Assembly (NCBI RefSeq): GCF_017498505.1 | Contig: NZ_CP071798.1 | Location: 248,001 to 312,000 of the forward strand | Direction: 5' to 3' | Origin: Sporosarcina sp. Te-1 | GTDB taxonomy: Bacteria; Bacillota; Bacilli; Bacillales_A; Planococcaceae | Length of the DNA: 64,000 bases | Part shown: piece by piece, positions 17,737 through 26,344 of the stretch | How the letters are laid out: every line of letters starts with the position of its first letter | Numbering within the stretch: the first letter of the stretch is position 1 | Notes under the pieces: generated by a model | Seen by the model: only the letters and a program-made list of their open reading frames with translations | What the model was told of the DNA's origin: nothing | Database searches by the model: none | Position numbers and translations under genes: made by a program

Positions 17737-18270
17737 TCAGTAATCAATCGAATTGGCTATATCTAACAAGGTTTTAGAAGTAACCTTATCTGATACTCGT
17801 TTATCAATACTCAGCATATATTGCCAGTCAATTGTCTCGAAAACAAGCACATTGAATCCTGAAATAGTCATATAAGTGGCTACAGTTCCATTTTTTAATT
17901 CAAAGGTTTTCACCACATACTTATCACTTATATGAATATTATTCTTTATCGGTCGAACATTAATTTTATAATGATTTTCAGATAACTGATCATTTATAAA
18001 CGTCACTTCAAATGAGTCATTAATGTCGCCATCTAAATCATTAAACCTACCAAAATGATGAGTAAAGCTTATTGGTGGTACTCTAATCGGAAGCTTAAGT
18101 TTTTGTTTGAAATGATGTTCAAAATCGTCCACTGCATCTTCCACAGTTTTGTAACCTACTTTACGATAAATTTCTTCATAAGGACGAGCTTTATCGTTTG
18201 CAGTTGCATATATGGTCAAGAAAAACAACAAACAAAATGCAATCAACAAGAGTGAAATAGATCTGGTCAT
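17737..18270 (-). CDS. Secreted DUF4367-like protein
   Basis: 177 residues with an N-terminal signal or anchor segment (SISLLLIAFCLLFFLTIYATA, residues 4-24, in two parts). The mature part has the pattern VEDAVDDFEHHFKQKLKLP, THHFGRFNDL and WQYMLSIDKRVSDKV, which resembles DUF4367-type extracytoplasmic proteins of Bacillus. The start at 18270 follows GAGGTGAT. Function unknown; probably exported and anchored. Confidence 0.55.
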   Translation of the reverse strand: MTRSISLLLIAFCLLFFLTIYATANDKARPYEEIYRKVGYKTVEDAVDDFEHHFKQKLKLPIRVPPISFTHHFGRFNDLDGDINDSFEVTFINDQLSENHYKINVRPIKNNIHISDKYVVKTFELKNGTVATYMTISGFNVLVFETIDWQYMLSIDKRVSDKVTSKTLLDIANSIDY

Positions 18271-18392
18271 TTTCTATCACCTCACCGTACTTTAGGTGTA
18301 GTATTCCCAGCTTCATTAGAAATATCAAATTGACACTGCTTGTTGCTCGTTTCTTTACTAGCCATGAACCTGATCAGCAACGTAATCAGCGA

Positions 18393-19775
18393 TTAGGCTT
18401 CTTTTAATTTCTTAATTACTTCCGCAGCATATGAATCGATAAACCGAATCATCCCGTGATCCTGTATGATCCGTCCTTCCTTGATGCGGTGATCAAGCCA
18501 ATCAGTAATAAAGGAGGGAGCATATCCGCCTTGGCCGAACTCTCCGCCAAAGGCGATGATTTTCTCGTAGGCTGCTAAATATTGATCACGGCTGGTGTCT
18601 GGGTAGGACTTCGTATATAACCAGAACTGCACATCATACATGACATAGGACATTTCATCTGCATGAAACGAAAAATAGCCTTTCTCTTCAACAATCCGTG
18701 TACAGATGCTGCGGATTTGCTGTTCAACCTGTTCCACTTCGATTACCCGAGAGCACAGCTCCGCAAGCAGAGGAGAAAATGTGCCATGCGCTACTTTATC
18801 CAGGGCTTCTTCTTTGTCTTCTTCAGACGTATCATATTGTTCGTCGTTCACCAAGCCTTTGATAAACTCCTCGAAATTATCGGCAAGGAAGGTGATCTCA
18901 TAATCATCTTCTTGATCGACGTGAACGACTTCCGGTTCGCCCTCTGCACCGCAAGCCCGGTAATCCAACATGACGACATCATGACCGGCTGAAGGACAAT
19001 CACAGATGACAACGCCGATATCCGGATATCCCCATTCTTCAATCATGAATTGGCTGCCCATGTCCCCGCACAAGGAATAGCTTTTCTCCCGGCTGATTCC
19101 GCTGATCCCTGTAATCGCAATATGGTCCTCCGCCCAGGAAGTCGGTTCCTCTGTTGGAAAGTTGGTGTTCTTCGGCACTCCGCCGTTCTGATGCTTCATC
19201 AACTGAATATAGGAAGAGGGAAGCTTGTACCCAAGCTCTTGCTCGATCGAGTTAATCAGTTCATCGGTGAGCGGCTCGGATTGATAATCTTCTCTCGCGT
19301 ACTCGCTATCCTCCCAGAAATCAGCTAAAAACGCATCAGAGAAAGCAGCCTTCTCTAATGCCGAACCGCTGCGTTCCAAGGAAGCTTTCTTCTTGGCAAT
19401 ACGGAGTTCTTCTCTTTTCTGCTTCTCCGCTTTATGAGTACTCCGTCTTAAATAGTACTCGGTATGTTGATTGCCGGGCTCTAATTGGACAGACTTGCAG
19501 AAAGCTTGGACTGCTTCCTCATATCGCTTCAAATAATAAAGAGCAAAGCCTACCCGATAATGCCAGAGAGCATCCTGTTTGCCCGCCTCAGATATTTTAT
19601 CGAATTGGGAGAGCCCTTCTTCGTAAAGCCCCAAATTGTTATAGGCCCTGGCCAAATGGGTGATTGCTTCATAGTCCCGTTCCGCCTCAGGGATTGCTGA
19701 TAGCCTATCGACAATTAGCTGATGTTCATCTGCTTCATGCCACTCGTTTAGTTGTTCAAATAGTGTTTGATTCAT
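18393..19775 (-). CDS. TPR plus SMI1/KNR4 (SUKH) protein
   Basis: 460 residues in three parts. TPR-like repeats occupy about residues 35-110 (AITHLARAYNNLGLYEEGLS, ALWHYRVGFALYYLKRYEEA). A basic linker follows. A SUKH domain spans about residues 165-310 (LTDELINSIEQELGYKLPSS, IQLMKHQNGG, DVVMLDYRACG, FEEFIKGL). The C-terminal 140 residues form a helical domain. ATG 19775 follows GGAGGAAGAA; the TTG 12 bases upstream is less likely. SUKH proteins include toxin-neutralising immunity proteins; TPR fusion could add partner binding. Confidence 0.8.
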   Translation of the reverse strand: MNQTLFEQLNEWHEADEHQLIVDRLSAIPEAERDYEAITHLARAYNNLGLYEEGLSQFDKISEAGKQDALWHYRVGFALYYLKRYEEAVQAFCKSVQLEPGNQHTEYYLRRSTHKAEKQKREELRIAKKKASLERSGSALEKAAFSDAFLADFWEDSEYAREDYQSEPLTDELINSIEQELGYKLPSSYIQLMKHQNGGVPKNTNFPTEEPTSWAEDHIAITGISGISREKSYSLCGDMGSQFMIEEWGYPDIGVVICDCPSAGHDVVMLDYRACGAEGEPEVVHVDQEDDYEITFLADNFEEFIKGLVNDEQYDTSEEDKEEALDKVAHGTFSPLLAELCSRVIEVEQVEQQIRSICTRIVEEKGYFSFHADEMSYVMYDVQFWLYTKSYPDTSRDQYLAAYEKIIAFGGEFGQGGYAPSFITDWLDHRIKEGRIIQDHGMIRFIDSYAAEVIKKLKEA

Positions 19776-20175
19776 TTCTTCCTCCAAGATATTAGTAAGA
19801 CACCAGCTTCATTTGTGCTAGGCGGCCTCTACCTATAAAATAGTAATCACTATATTAGAGGATACTATAACTCTTCAATAATGTGGAATCAAAGAATGCA
19901 AGTATTCTGAAGTATAGGCTTTTAGATATAGATAACGTAACGGAGGATAAATAAGAGATACTTAGCAACCTGGCGCGGGAAAGAAAATTATTCCGATGAT
20001 CGGCTGGAATAGCAAAGGCCACGAAATCTAAGCAAACAAAGCCTGAGCTTACGGCAATGTATGCAGAACTGCTTACTCTTGTAAGTTGATTGATGCTGGA
20101 TCAACCCCGACTAGTGAAAATACTGTTCCATTCCGATAGGTCTCCAGGAATGTATCGGTGAGAGAGGGGGAATAC
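19776..20175. other. Gene-poor stretch
   Basis: No supported gene. The stretch contains short stop-rich frames on both strands and probably eroded coding sequence; no hairpin with a T run was seen. Confidence 0.35.
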
Positions 20176-20479
20176 ATGTCAATTTTACTAAAAGCAACAT
20201 TCGTTTATTTTGGTATTGAGGTTGAGACAGTATTAATTGGATTTGCAGATGATGAATTTGAGACCAAAGAATATGTGTTATTTCAAAAGTCATATGCATT
20301 GAAGACATACCCATTTTAAATAAGGTTCATATTACGCTTAATAGTGAAGATAGATCTAAGTACGGTGGGTAGTAAAGATCATGCTAAGTCGAAAATGTAT
20401 ATCAATCTATTTATCTAAAGAGACCGCAAGATCACTTGGCGTAAATGATTCAATAGACATAGAATACCTAATGGAATAA
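20176..20479 (+). pseudogene. Imm10-family immunity protein, frameshifted
   Basis: ATG 20176 follows GAGAGGGGG. The first frame gives LKATFVYFGIEVETVLIGFA, then DDEFETKEYVLFQKSY; after a shift near 20300 the text continues IEDIPILNKVHITLNSEDRS-KYGG; after another it ends CISIYLSKETARSLGVNDSI-DIEYLME. This order (GFAD-EF, lmlQR, YGG, l-L-ea-L) matches Imm10 immunity proteins of polymorphic toxin systems. Two breaks make it non-functional as read. Confidence 0.65.
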
Positions 20480-20523
20480 CATCAAGAATATGTAAAATTA
20501 CAACGATAAAGAGTTTGAAAGAT

Positions 20524-20568
20524 AAAAAAGTCTAACCCCTCCATCTCTTGAACGAGGAATTAGACTTA
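20524..20568 (-). terminator. Terminator of the flavin reductase-like gene
   Basis: On the minus strand AGTCTAA (with inner CCTC) pairs with GAGG and TTAGACT and runs into TTTTTT. It lies about 75 bases beyond the stop at 20641. Confidence 0.7.
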
Positions 20569-20640
20569 TGAGCTTACACTTAAACAATTGCACATGTTAA
20601 GGGAACGTCTATTTAGTATCAAGAAAATATAGTGTATCGC

Positions 20641-21357
20641 TTAAACTGACAAATCAGCTGATAAAAACTCAAGCAGTGCCTGTTCACGCTTGTCGAGCTT
20701 TATCTGATCCGGCTTGATGCCTTGCTCGCGCAGTACTTCAATGTTCTGCACGAGGAATTCATCGCTGCCGACGACATAGAACAGTCCATCCTTGTCTGCA
20801 GCAAGATTCTTCACTTTTTCATAGTAGTCTTTACGGTTATCGACAAACTCTGATGTGAACTTTTTATCAGGTGAGGTTTCAAAAACAGTAGTGAATAAGA
20901 ACTCCTTTGATGAGTCAATGTTCAGTGAATGTATTTGATTGACATTGTCAGCCCGATCGAAATAATCAAGTACGAGCGGTCTGAAAGTTGCTAGGCCAAC
21001 ACCTGATGACAGCAGGTAAACATTTTTGTCTTCTCTCTTAAGCGGTATATTCGAATGGGTTTTAAATAGTGCAACTTCATCGCCGACCTTAAGATTTCGT
21101 AAGGTCGATTTAAACTCAGAACACTGCTCTCTGATGCGTGTAGTGATACCTATTGAATTTTCGTGCGGTAAAGTGGATATTGACATGTGTCGTATCAGAC
21201 CGCGGTTTGGTTTTTCTCCGGCATTAAAACCTTCCAGTGCGAAGTGGGTATGGGAACCTTCTTCCCATGTAAAGTCTTTCGGACAGTCAAGCAGGTACGT
21301 TTTAACCTCAGACGTTTCTTCAATAATCTGATTTATTTTAGTCCAGTAAATTTGCAT
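20641..21357 (-). CDS. FAD-binding ferredoxin-NADP reductase-like oxidoreductase
   Basis: 238 residues, an FNR-type fold: an FAD domain with the RHMSIS-type Arg-x-x-Ser motif near residue 57, an NAD(P)-binding segment YLLSSGVGLATFRPLV and a late FYVVGSDEF strand. It probably moves electrons between NAD(P)H and a protein partner or small acceptor; no partner is encoded nearby. ATG 21357 follows AGGAG with an 8-base spacer; upstream in-frame codons lack this. Its promoter contains a sequence shared with the iclR promoter region. Confidence 0.75.
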   Translation of the reverse strand: MQIYWTKINQIIEETSEVKTYLLDCPKDFTWEEGSHTHFALEGFNAGEKPNRGLIRHMSISTLPHENSIGITTRIREQCSEFKSTLRNLKVGDEVALFKTHSNIPLKREDKNVYLLSSGVGLATFRPLVLDYFDRADNVNQIHSLNIDSSKEFLFTTVFETSPDKKFTSEFVDNRKDYYEKVKNLAADKDGLFYVVGSDEFLVQNIEVLREQGIKPDQIKLDKREQALLEFLSADLSV

Positions 21358-21400
21358 TAAGCATTCTCCTATCTCATTCATAATTATCTGTGACTACTTT

Positions 21401-21429
21401 AGTATACATTAAATGATAATTCTTCTCAA
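21401..21429 (-). promoter_or_regulatory. Promoter of the flavin reductase-like gene with an operator-like spacer
   Basis: Read on the minus strand: TTGAGA (21429-21424), 17-base spacer, TATACT (21406-21401). The spacer is almost entirely the 16-base sequence CATTAAATGATAATTC (plus-strand 21407-21422), which recurs at 24109-24124 in the iclR control region. Confidence 0.7.
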
Positions 21430-21848
21430 TTAAATGACCATTATGGAATAGAGATGCTCAATCAATTCTAGTATGGTCCCTTATTAAGGATTGACACGAT
21501 TAATATGTAAATGACAATCCCATTCTCCTTCTGATTATATTTCCCCCTACTTATACTTACTATTTCATCTGGAATATGACAATAATTAGTCTGACATCTA
21601 GCTAACCTATCTTGATGTTCTTTTGCACATGAACTGTTTTCGTACGTGAATTTATATGCGCTAGATTTTTTATAGGTTGAATCTGAAACTCTTACTTCAA
21701 TGATTTTTTACTTTAACAAATAGCTGTCTCTTGTCAAAATGTCAAATTCATAGAAAGGCAGGGGGGACACATCATTGTTGATGTCAATTTGGTTTGTTTT
21801 ACTCTGCAAATTTATAACATTAGTCATGTTTTCACGCTTCTAATCGAA
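21430..21848. other. Intergenic stretch, nothing identified
   Basis: AT-rich, no open frame of interest and no clear hairpin. It separates the divergent flavin reductase-like and AroM-like genes. Confidence 0.4.
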
Positions 21849-21877
21849 TTGACAATCAAAATATTGTTAGGTAATAT
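21849..21877 (+). promoter_or_regulatory. SigA promoter of the AroM-like gene
   Basis: TTGACA (21849-21854), 17-base spacer, TAATAT (21872-21877), about 67 bases before the start codon. Confidence 0.75.
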
Positions 21878-21943
21878 CTCTATCATGCTTCAGTAGGAAA
21901 AATAACAACTGTCGCAAAAACGATAAAAAGTAGGAGGGGAGAC

Positions 21944-22585
21944 ATGTTTACTTTACTAACGATAGGCCAAACCCCTAGAGAAGATTTGATGAAAGCGTTT
22001 ATTAAAGGAGGGGTTCAGGACGTACAATTGATTGGTGCACTTGATGGTGTTTCAGAAAGTGAAATTAAAAGATTAGAAAAAGTTCCTGGTGAAGAAAAAT
22101 TATATGTTGTCCATAACAAGGGGACATCGAATATAAGTCATGAATGTATTGAGGAGAAAATCGAAAAGCTGATTAGACAATATGAAAATTCATCGGATGC
22201 AATCGCATTGTTGTGTATGAGTGAATTTAAATCCACATCTGATCAAACCACCATCATTTATCCGATCAAGGAACTTCGGGAAAAAGCAAGTAATATAAAT
22301 AGCAATGACAAAACAATTATATTCATTCCGATTAAAGAACAATTGACATCAGCCAAATTGAAATGGGCCAATGTAAAGGGAGACAAACAATTTGTGGTTG
22401 CAAATCCGAAAGTTGAAAATGTTCTTGGTATAGTAAACAAAGAAATTACGCTGCATTCCCCAAGCTATGTGATTTTGGATTGCTATGGATATGACTATGA
22501 ACTGGTGGATGAAATTGAAAGAAATCACGAGTGTACATGCTATAATGCTCAAAATTTAGTAGTTAAAAAATTGAAGTCGTTATAA
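21944..22585 (+). CDS. AroM-family protein
   Basis: 213 residues. The N-terminus LLTIGQTPREDL is the signature of AroM proteins, and residues 70-100 and 140-165 carry the Rossmann-like strands of the family (AIALLCMSEF, KQFVVANPKV). AroM function is unknown; in Firmicutes such genes occur beside amidohydrolase and transporter genes, as here. ATG 21944 follows AGGAGGGG. A strong promoter precedes it, and the M20 hydrolase gene follows after 126 bases without a terminator, so they are probably one unit. Confidence 0.8.
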   Translation: MFTLLTIGQTPREDLMKAFIKGGVQDVQLIGALDGVSESEIKRLEKVPGEEKLYVVHNKGTSNISHECIEEKIEKLIRQYENSSDAIALLCMSEFKSTSDQTTIIYPIKELREKASNINSNDKTIIFIPIKEQLTSAKLKWANVKGDKQFVVANPKVENVLGIVNKEITLHSPSYVILDCYGYDYELVDEIERNHECTCYNAQNLVVKKLKSL

Positions 22586-22711
22586 TATGGCCAAAGTAAA
22601 TAAGGTTTAGTTACTAAAAACGGTAACAGCCTCACCTTTTGTATTCTGAGTATTCAAACTATAATGTTGCAAGATTACCATTTTGCTATAAAAAATATAC
22701 GAGGTGTGAAA

Positions 22712-23944
22712 ATGGATATAATCAATGAAACAAGATTATGGAAAACGATTAATGATTTAGCGTCCATTACAGTTGAAAACCAACCGTGGACAAGAAGATC
22801 TTTTACTGCAAAGTATAACGAAGGACGAGAATGGTTGAAAAATCAGATGAAAGATATTGGTTTAGAAGTGGAGGTGGATGAAGCATCCAATGTAATTGGA
22901 CGATTGATCGGAAGAGAGCCTAATTTACCTCCCATTGTGATTGGTTCTCACACCGATACAGTTCCAAATGGAGGGAGATTTGATGGTATTGCCGGAGTTC
23001 TTGCGGGATTGGAAATTGTAAGAGCGTTAACGGAACATAATATTTCCATCAGACATACGATTGAAATTGTGGATTTTACAGCAGAGGAACCGTCGGAATA
23101 TGGACTATCTACAGTGGGAAGCCGGGCATGGACTGGTAACTTAACTGAAGAAATGTTGGCATACACAAATTCAGACGGGCAGTCCTTGGCGGATGCAATT
23201 ACATATGCGGGTGGAGACCCGGCTCATATTAAACAATGTAAGCGAGAGAATGGTTCCATCGCGTTATACCTTGAATTGCATATCGAACAAGGGCCTGTTT
23301 TACTCAGAAGAAATGCGAATATAGGTGTTGTGACCGGTATTGTTGGAATTCAGCGCTATAAAGTAATCGTGGATGGGTTACCAAATCATTCCGGTACAAC
23401 GCCCATGGATATGAGAAATGATGCGCTTACAGCAGCATCCGAGATGATACTTGCCTTGGAGAATGTGGCAAACAGAGAGTTTGAACAGCCCGTTGTGGGG
23501 ACAGTTGGCGTTATTAATAATTTCCCCAACGCTTCAAATGTAGTTCCTGGCAAAGTAGAATTCACGATCGAAATTCGCAGTATTTCTGAAGAGGTAATTG
23601 ATGCTGTGGGTAACGAGTTTCTATCACAAGTGAAAAATATCGCTTCAAATCGGGATGTGAAAGTGAAAACTGAAAATGTATCTCGTTCCGCATCTATTGT
23701 CATTAGTAATGAAATTAAACAGTTATTAATTAATTCAAGTAGTTCAATTACTGATAAAGTAATCGAATTACCAAGTGGAGCAGGTCACGATGCCAATCAA
23801 ATGTCATTGCTTGGTCCTGTCGGAATGATATTCATACCATGTAAAGATGGTAGAAGTCATTGTCCGGAGGAATGGGCGGAGAAAGAAGACTTGTATGTAG
23901 GCACGAAAGTATTGTTAAATGCTGTGCTGGCTTTTTCAAAGTAA
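22712..23944 (+). CDS. M20 amidase, hydantoinase/carbamoylase family (N-carbamoyl amidohydrolase or allantoate amidohydrolase)
   Basis: 410 residues. The family removes a carbamoyl group from N-carbamoyl amino acids, ureidopropionate or allantoate with two metal ions. Metal-ligand motifs: GSHTDTVPNGGRFDG (His, Asp), FTAEEPSEYG (Glu-Glu), LELHIEQGPVL (His) and SGAGHDANQM; the last ligand region is KDGRSHCPEEW. The dimer domain contains NHSGTTPMDMRNDAL. ATG 22712 follows GAGGTG; the longer frame from 22664 has no ribosome site. With the cyclic amidohydrolase downstream it could complete ring opening and decarbamoylation of a ureide; exact substrate not deducible. Confidence 0.88.
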   Translation: MDIINETRLWKTINDLASITVENQPWTRRSFTAKYNEGREWLKNQMKDIGLEVEVDEASNVIGRLIGREPNLPPIVIGSHTDTVPNGGRFDGIAGVLAGLEIVRALTEHNISIRHTIEIVDFTAEEPSEYGLSTVGSRAWTGNLTEEMLAYTNSDGQSLADAITYAGGDPAHIKQCKRENGSIALYLELHIEQGPVLLRRNANIGVVTGIVGIQRYKVIVDGLPNHSGTTPMDMRNDALTAASEMILALENVANREFEQPVVGTVGVINNFPNASNVVPGKVEFTIEIRSISEEVIDAVGNEFLSQVKNIASNRDVKVKTENVSRSASIVISNEIKQLLINSSSSITDKVIELPSGAGHDANQMSLLGPVGMIFIPCKDGRSHCPEEWAEKEDLYVGTKVLLNAVLAFSK

Positions 23945-23985
23945 GCCCAACAAATCCTCAACTTAAATAACTTTATAGAGCATAA

Positions 23986-24034
23986 AATAACCCATTAATT
24001 ATATGAAATAATTAATGGGTTATTCTATTTTTTT
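23986..24034 (+). terminator. Terminator between the two ureide units
   Basis: A 17-base perfect stem (23986-24002 with 24008-24024; AATAACCCATTAATTAT and complement) followed by CTATTTTTTT. Confidence 0.92.
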
Positions 24035-24047
24035 AAAAATAACTGAA

Positions 24048-24085
24048 TAAAAGCGCTTGCAAAAAATGCTTTTCTTCTGTATATT
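24048..24085 (+). promoter_or_regulatory. iclR-operon promoter overlapped by a cre-like site
   Basis: TTGCAA (24057-24062), 17-base spacer, TATATT (24080-24085). Overlapping the -35, TAAAAGCGCTTGCA (24048-24061) matches the CcpA cre pattern TGNAANCGNNNNCA at all fixed positions but one. This suggests carbon catabolite control of the cluster; binding is inferred. Confidence 0.6.
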
Positions 24086-24122
24086 ATCATTTATAGATAA
24101 TACGTTATCATTAAATGATAAT
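24083..24122 (+). promoter_or_regulatory. Tandem dyad operator, two ATTATC-N7-GATAAT copies
   Basis: ATTATC-N7-GATAAT at 24083-24101 is followed by GTTATC-N7-GATAAT at 24104-24122, exactly 21 bases apart (two helical turns). The second includes the perfect palindrome TTATCATTAAATGATAA. They start inside the -10 box and cover the transcription start. Likely operator of the downstream IclR protein or another repressor. Confidence 0.6.
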
Positions 24123-24163
24123 TCGAAAGAGAGTCAGAAAAAATTGAAATGGAGGATATATAG

Positions 24164-24895
24164 TTGAGTGCTGAAAAAACACTGGATATTTTGGAACAGT
24201 TTGATTTTGAAACAAGAGCACTAAGTGTTCCTGAACTAGCAACAAGACTTCAACAGCCACAAAGTTCTGTGTATAGACATATGAGGGTTTTGAAAGAAAA
24301 AGGATATCTCATTGAATATTCTCCAGGACTGTATAGTTTAGGCTACGTCTTCTTAAAGCTCGCTAAAATTGTAAAAATGGATACAAACCTTCCTGTCATA
24401 TCTCATGAGGCAATGAGAGAGCTGACAAAGTCCACAGGAGAAACTTCCATCTTGTTGGTTCCTTCTAATTTGCAAGCTGTCTGTTTAGGGGCAGTCCCTT
24501 CAGGACATCCCATAAAAGTTACTTCTGAACAAGGAAACATAGTCCCGATTTACGGCGGTGCTTCTTCTAAAGCTTTATTGGCTTATATGGCTGACCATTT
24601 TGTTGAAGAGTTATTTGAAAGCGGAATCATAAAAAAACATACGGAACAAACAATAGTCGATTTGGACGAGATGTTAACTCATTTAGACACTATTCGCCAA
24701 AAAGGATATGCCTATTCTGATAGTGAAATTGATGAAGGTGTTATCTCATATGGTATGCCAATATTTGATAGTGATCATAAATTGGTTGCATCCTTAAGTG
24801 TGGCGGGACCAAAGGAAAGAATAGCGAAGAGGGATAGCCAAGAAATTGTCAATGAAATTAAAATTGCAATTGAAAAGATTGAAAAACAATTATAA
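24164..24895 (+). CDS. IclR-family transcriptional regulator
   Basis: 243 residues: N-terminal winged helix (TLDILEQFDFETRALSVPEL, SSVYRHMRVLKEKGYL) and C-terminal IclR effector domain from about residue 70 to the end (GAVPSGHPIKV, GGASSKALLAY, YSDSEIDEGVISYGMPIFD). IclR proteins usually control the catabolic genes beside them and sense a pathway intermediate. TTG 24164 follows GGAGGATAT. The amidohydrolase gene begins 14 bases later, so the regulator is the first gene of the operon it probably controls. Confidence 0.9.
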   Translation: MSAEKTLDILEQFDFETRALSVPELATRLQQPQSSVYRHMRVLKEKGYLIEYSPGLYSLGYVFLKLAKIVKMDTNLPVISHEAMRELTKSTGETSILLVPSNLQAVCLGAVPSGHPIKVTSEQGNIVPIYGGASSKALLAYMADHFVEELFESGIIKKHTEQTIVDLDEMLTHLDTIRQKGYAYSDSEIDEGVISYGMPIFDSDHKLVASLSVAGPKERIAKRDSQEIVNEIKIAIEKIEKQL

Positions 24896-24909
24896 AAGGA
24901 GTTTTTGTA

Positions 24910-26271
24910 ATGAACAAAGTAGATAGCGTTATTAAAGGGCAAATTGTCTTGAAGGATCAAGTCATTAAAGGGGAAGTAGGAATCAAAGAAGGAAAAATAG
25001 TCAGCATTCATGAAGGGACAGGTAATCTGCAATCGGTTGAAGTGAAAGATTACGGTGATGCATTTGTATTTCCTGGCATGATTGATGTACATGTGCATTG
25101 CTTCAGTAATCCTGATGAAGGGTTTGTGACAACGAGCACATCTGCAGCGGCGGGCGGTATAACAACATTTCTAGACATGCCTTATGATTTGCCAAACCCA
25201 GTTAACAACGTAGATCAATTTAAAAAGAAGGTTAAACAATTAGAGGAAGAAGCAGTTGTCGATATTTGTTTATGGGCAACCATTTCGAAGATGAATGGAA
25301 CAGACCAAATTATACCTTTAGCAGAGGCTGGAGCAATTGCTTTTAAAATGTCCACATTTGAAACAGATGCCTATCGTTTTCCTAGAATTCCCGATCCTGA
25401 AATATTGAAAGCAATGGAGCTGATTGAAAAGACAGGACTTCGTGCTGCTTTTCATTCAGAAAACGATGAAATCATTGTCGATCTGATTGATGAATATCAA
25501 AAAGCAGGAAAAGTGTACCCTAAAGCACATAACGAAACGCGTCCACCTGTTACAGAAACTAGCGCCGTCTTGAAATTAATGGAGTTCGCTTATTGGACAA
25601 ATGTAAAACTCCATATTGTTCATGTTAGTCATCCAAGAACAATTGACTTGATTAAATTGTTCCAAGCTCAAGGAGTGAAAGTGACTTGTGAAACTTGTTA
25701 TCCATATTTACTAATGGATGTGGATGATTTGGATAAATACGGACCAATCGCTAAAAACAATCCTCCACTAAGAGAACAAGAGGAAGTTCAAGGTTTATGG
25801 AAGCATATTGAAGAAGGAAACATCGATTTGGTTTCCTCCGATCATGCTCCATGGAGTGCAGAGCAAAAAGAGAGAGGTAACGAAAATATTTTCCTTGCTT
25901 CATCAGGCCTACCTGGCGTTGAAATTATGACACCTTTAATGTTTAATAGCACCGTTTCAAATGGAAGGTTAACACCGAATGAATTTTCGAATTTAATGTC
26001 AACCCATCCAGCAGAAGTATTTTCTATACCTGGAAAGGGTCAGATCAGTGTAGGATATGATGCTGATTTTACAGTAATCGATCCAGCACAAAAGACAGTT
26101 ATCGACCAAAATTCGTTTAAATCATTTTCGAAATTAACTCCATTTAATGGACAAGAATTGAATTGTAAAGTAATTTCTACGATTTTACGTGGAGAAGAAG
26201 TATTCGATGGCGAAAACGTAACAAAAGGTCCTGGTTTCGGTAAATTTGTCCCTGGATCAGCAGCTAAATAA
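24910..26271 (+). CDS. Cyclic amidohydrolase (allantoinase/dihydropyrimidinase/hydantoinase type)
   Basis: 453 residues of the urease-like amidohydrolase superfamily. The binuclear metal site is complete: HVHCF near residue 60 (first His pair), FKMSTFE with the carbamylated Lys near 150, FHSEND, IVHVSHP and the catalytic SSDHAPWS. It should hydrolyse a cyclic amide such as allantoin, hydantoin or a dihydropyrimidine; family motifs favour the allantoinase group, but substrate is undetermined. AAAGGAG precedes ATG 24910. It pairs with the M20 enzyme upstream and the transporter downstream. Confidence 0.88.
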   Translation: MNKVDSVIKGQIVLKDQVIKGEVGIKEGKIVSIHEGTGNLQSVEVKDYGDAFVFPGMIDVHVHCFSNPDEGFVTTSTSAAAGGITTFLDMPYDLPNPVNNVDQFKKKVKQLEEEAVVDICLWATISKMNGTDQIIPLAEAGAIAFKMSTFETDAYRFPRIPDPEILKAMELIEKTGLRAAFHSENDEIIVDLIDEYQKAGKVYPKAHNETRPPVTETSAVLKLMEFAYWTNVKLHIVHVSHPRTIDLIKLFQAQGVKVTCETCYPYLLMDVDDLDKYGPIAKNNPPLREQEEVQGLWKHIEEGNIDLVSSDHAPWSAEQKERGNENIFLASSGLPGVEIMTPLMFNSTVSNGRLTPNEFSNLMSTHPAEVFSIPGKGQISVGYDADFTVIDPAQKTVIDQNSFKSFSKLTPFNGQELNCKVISTILRGEEVFDGENVTKGPGFGKFVPGSAAK

Positions 26272-26344
26272 CTTTTTCTGGTGAAGTTCAACCAGATAGG
26301 GGAGCAACCATAATAGCACGATATTTGAAAGGTAAGGTGAACAT

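Noticed and set aside
24083-24122. Fur box at the iclR promoter
   Set aside because: GATAAT hexamers are present, but their inverted N7 arrangement differs from the 7-1-7 TGATAAT-N-ATTATCA form; left as an unassigned operator.
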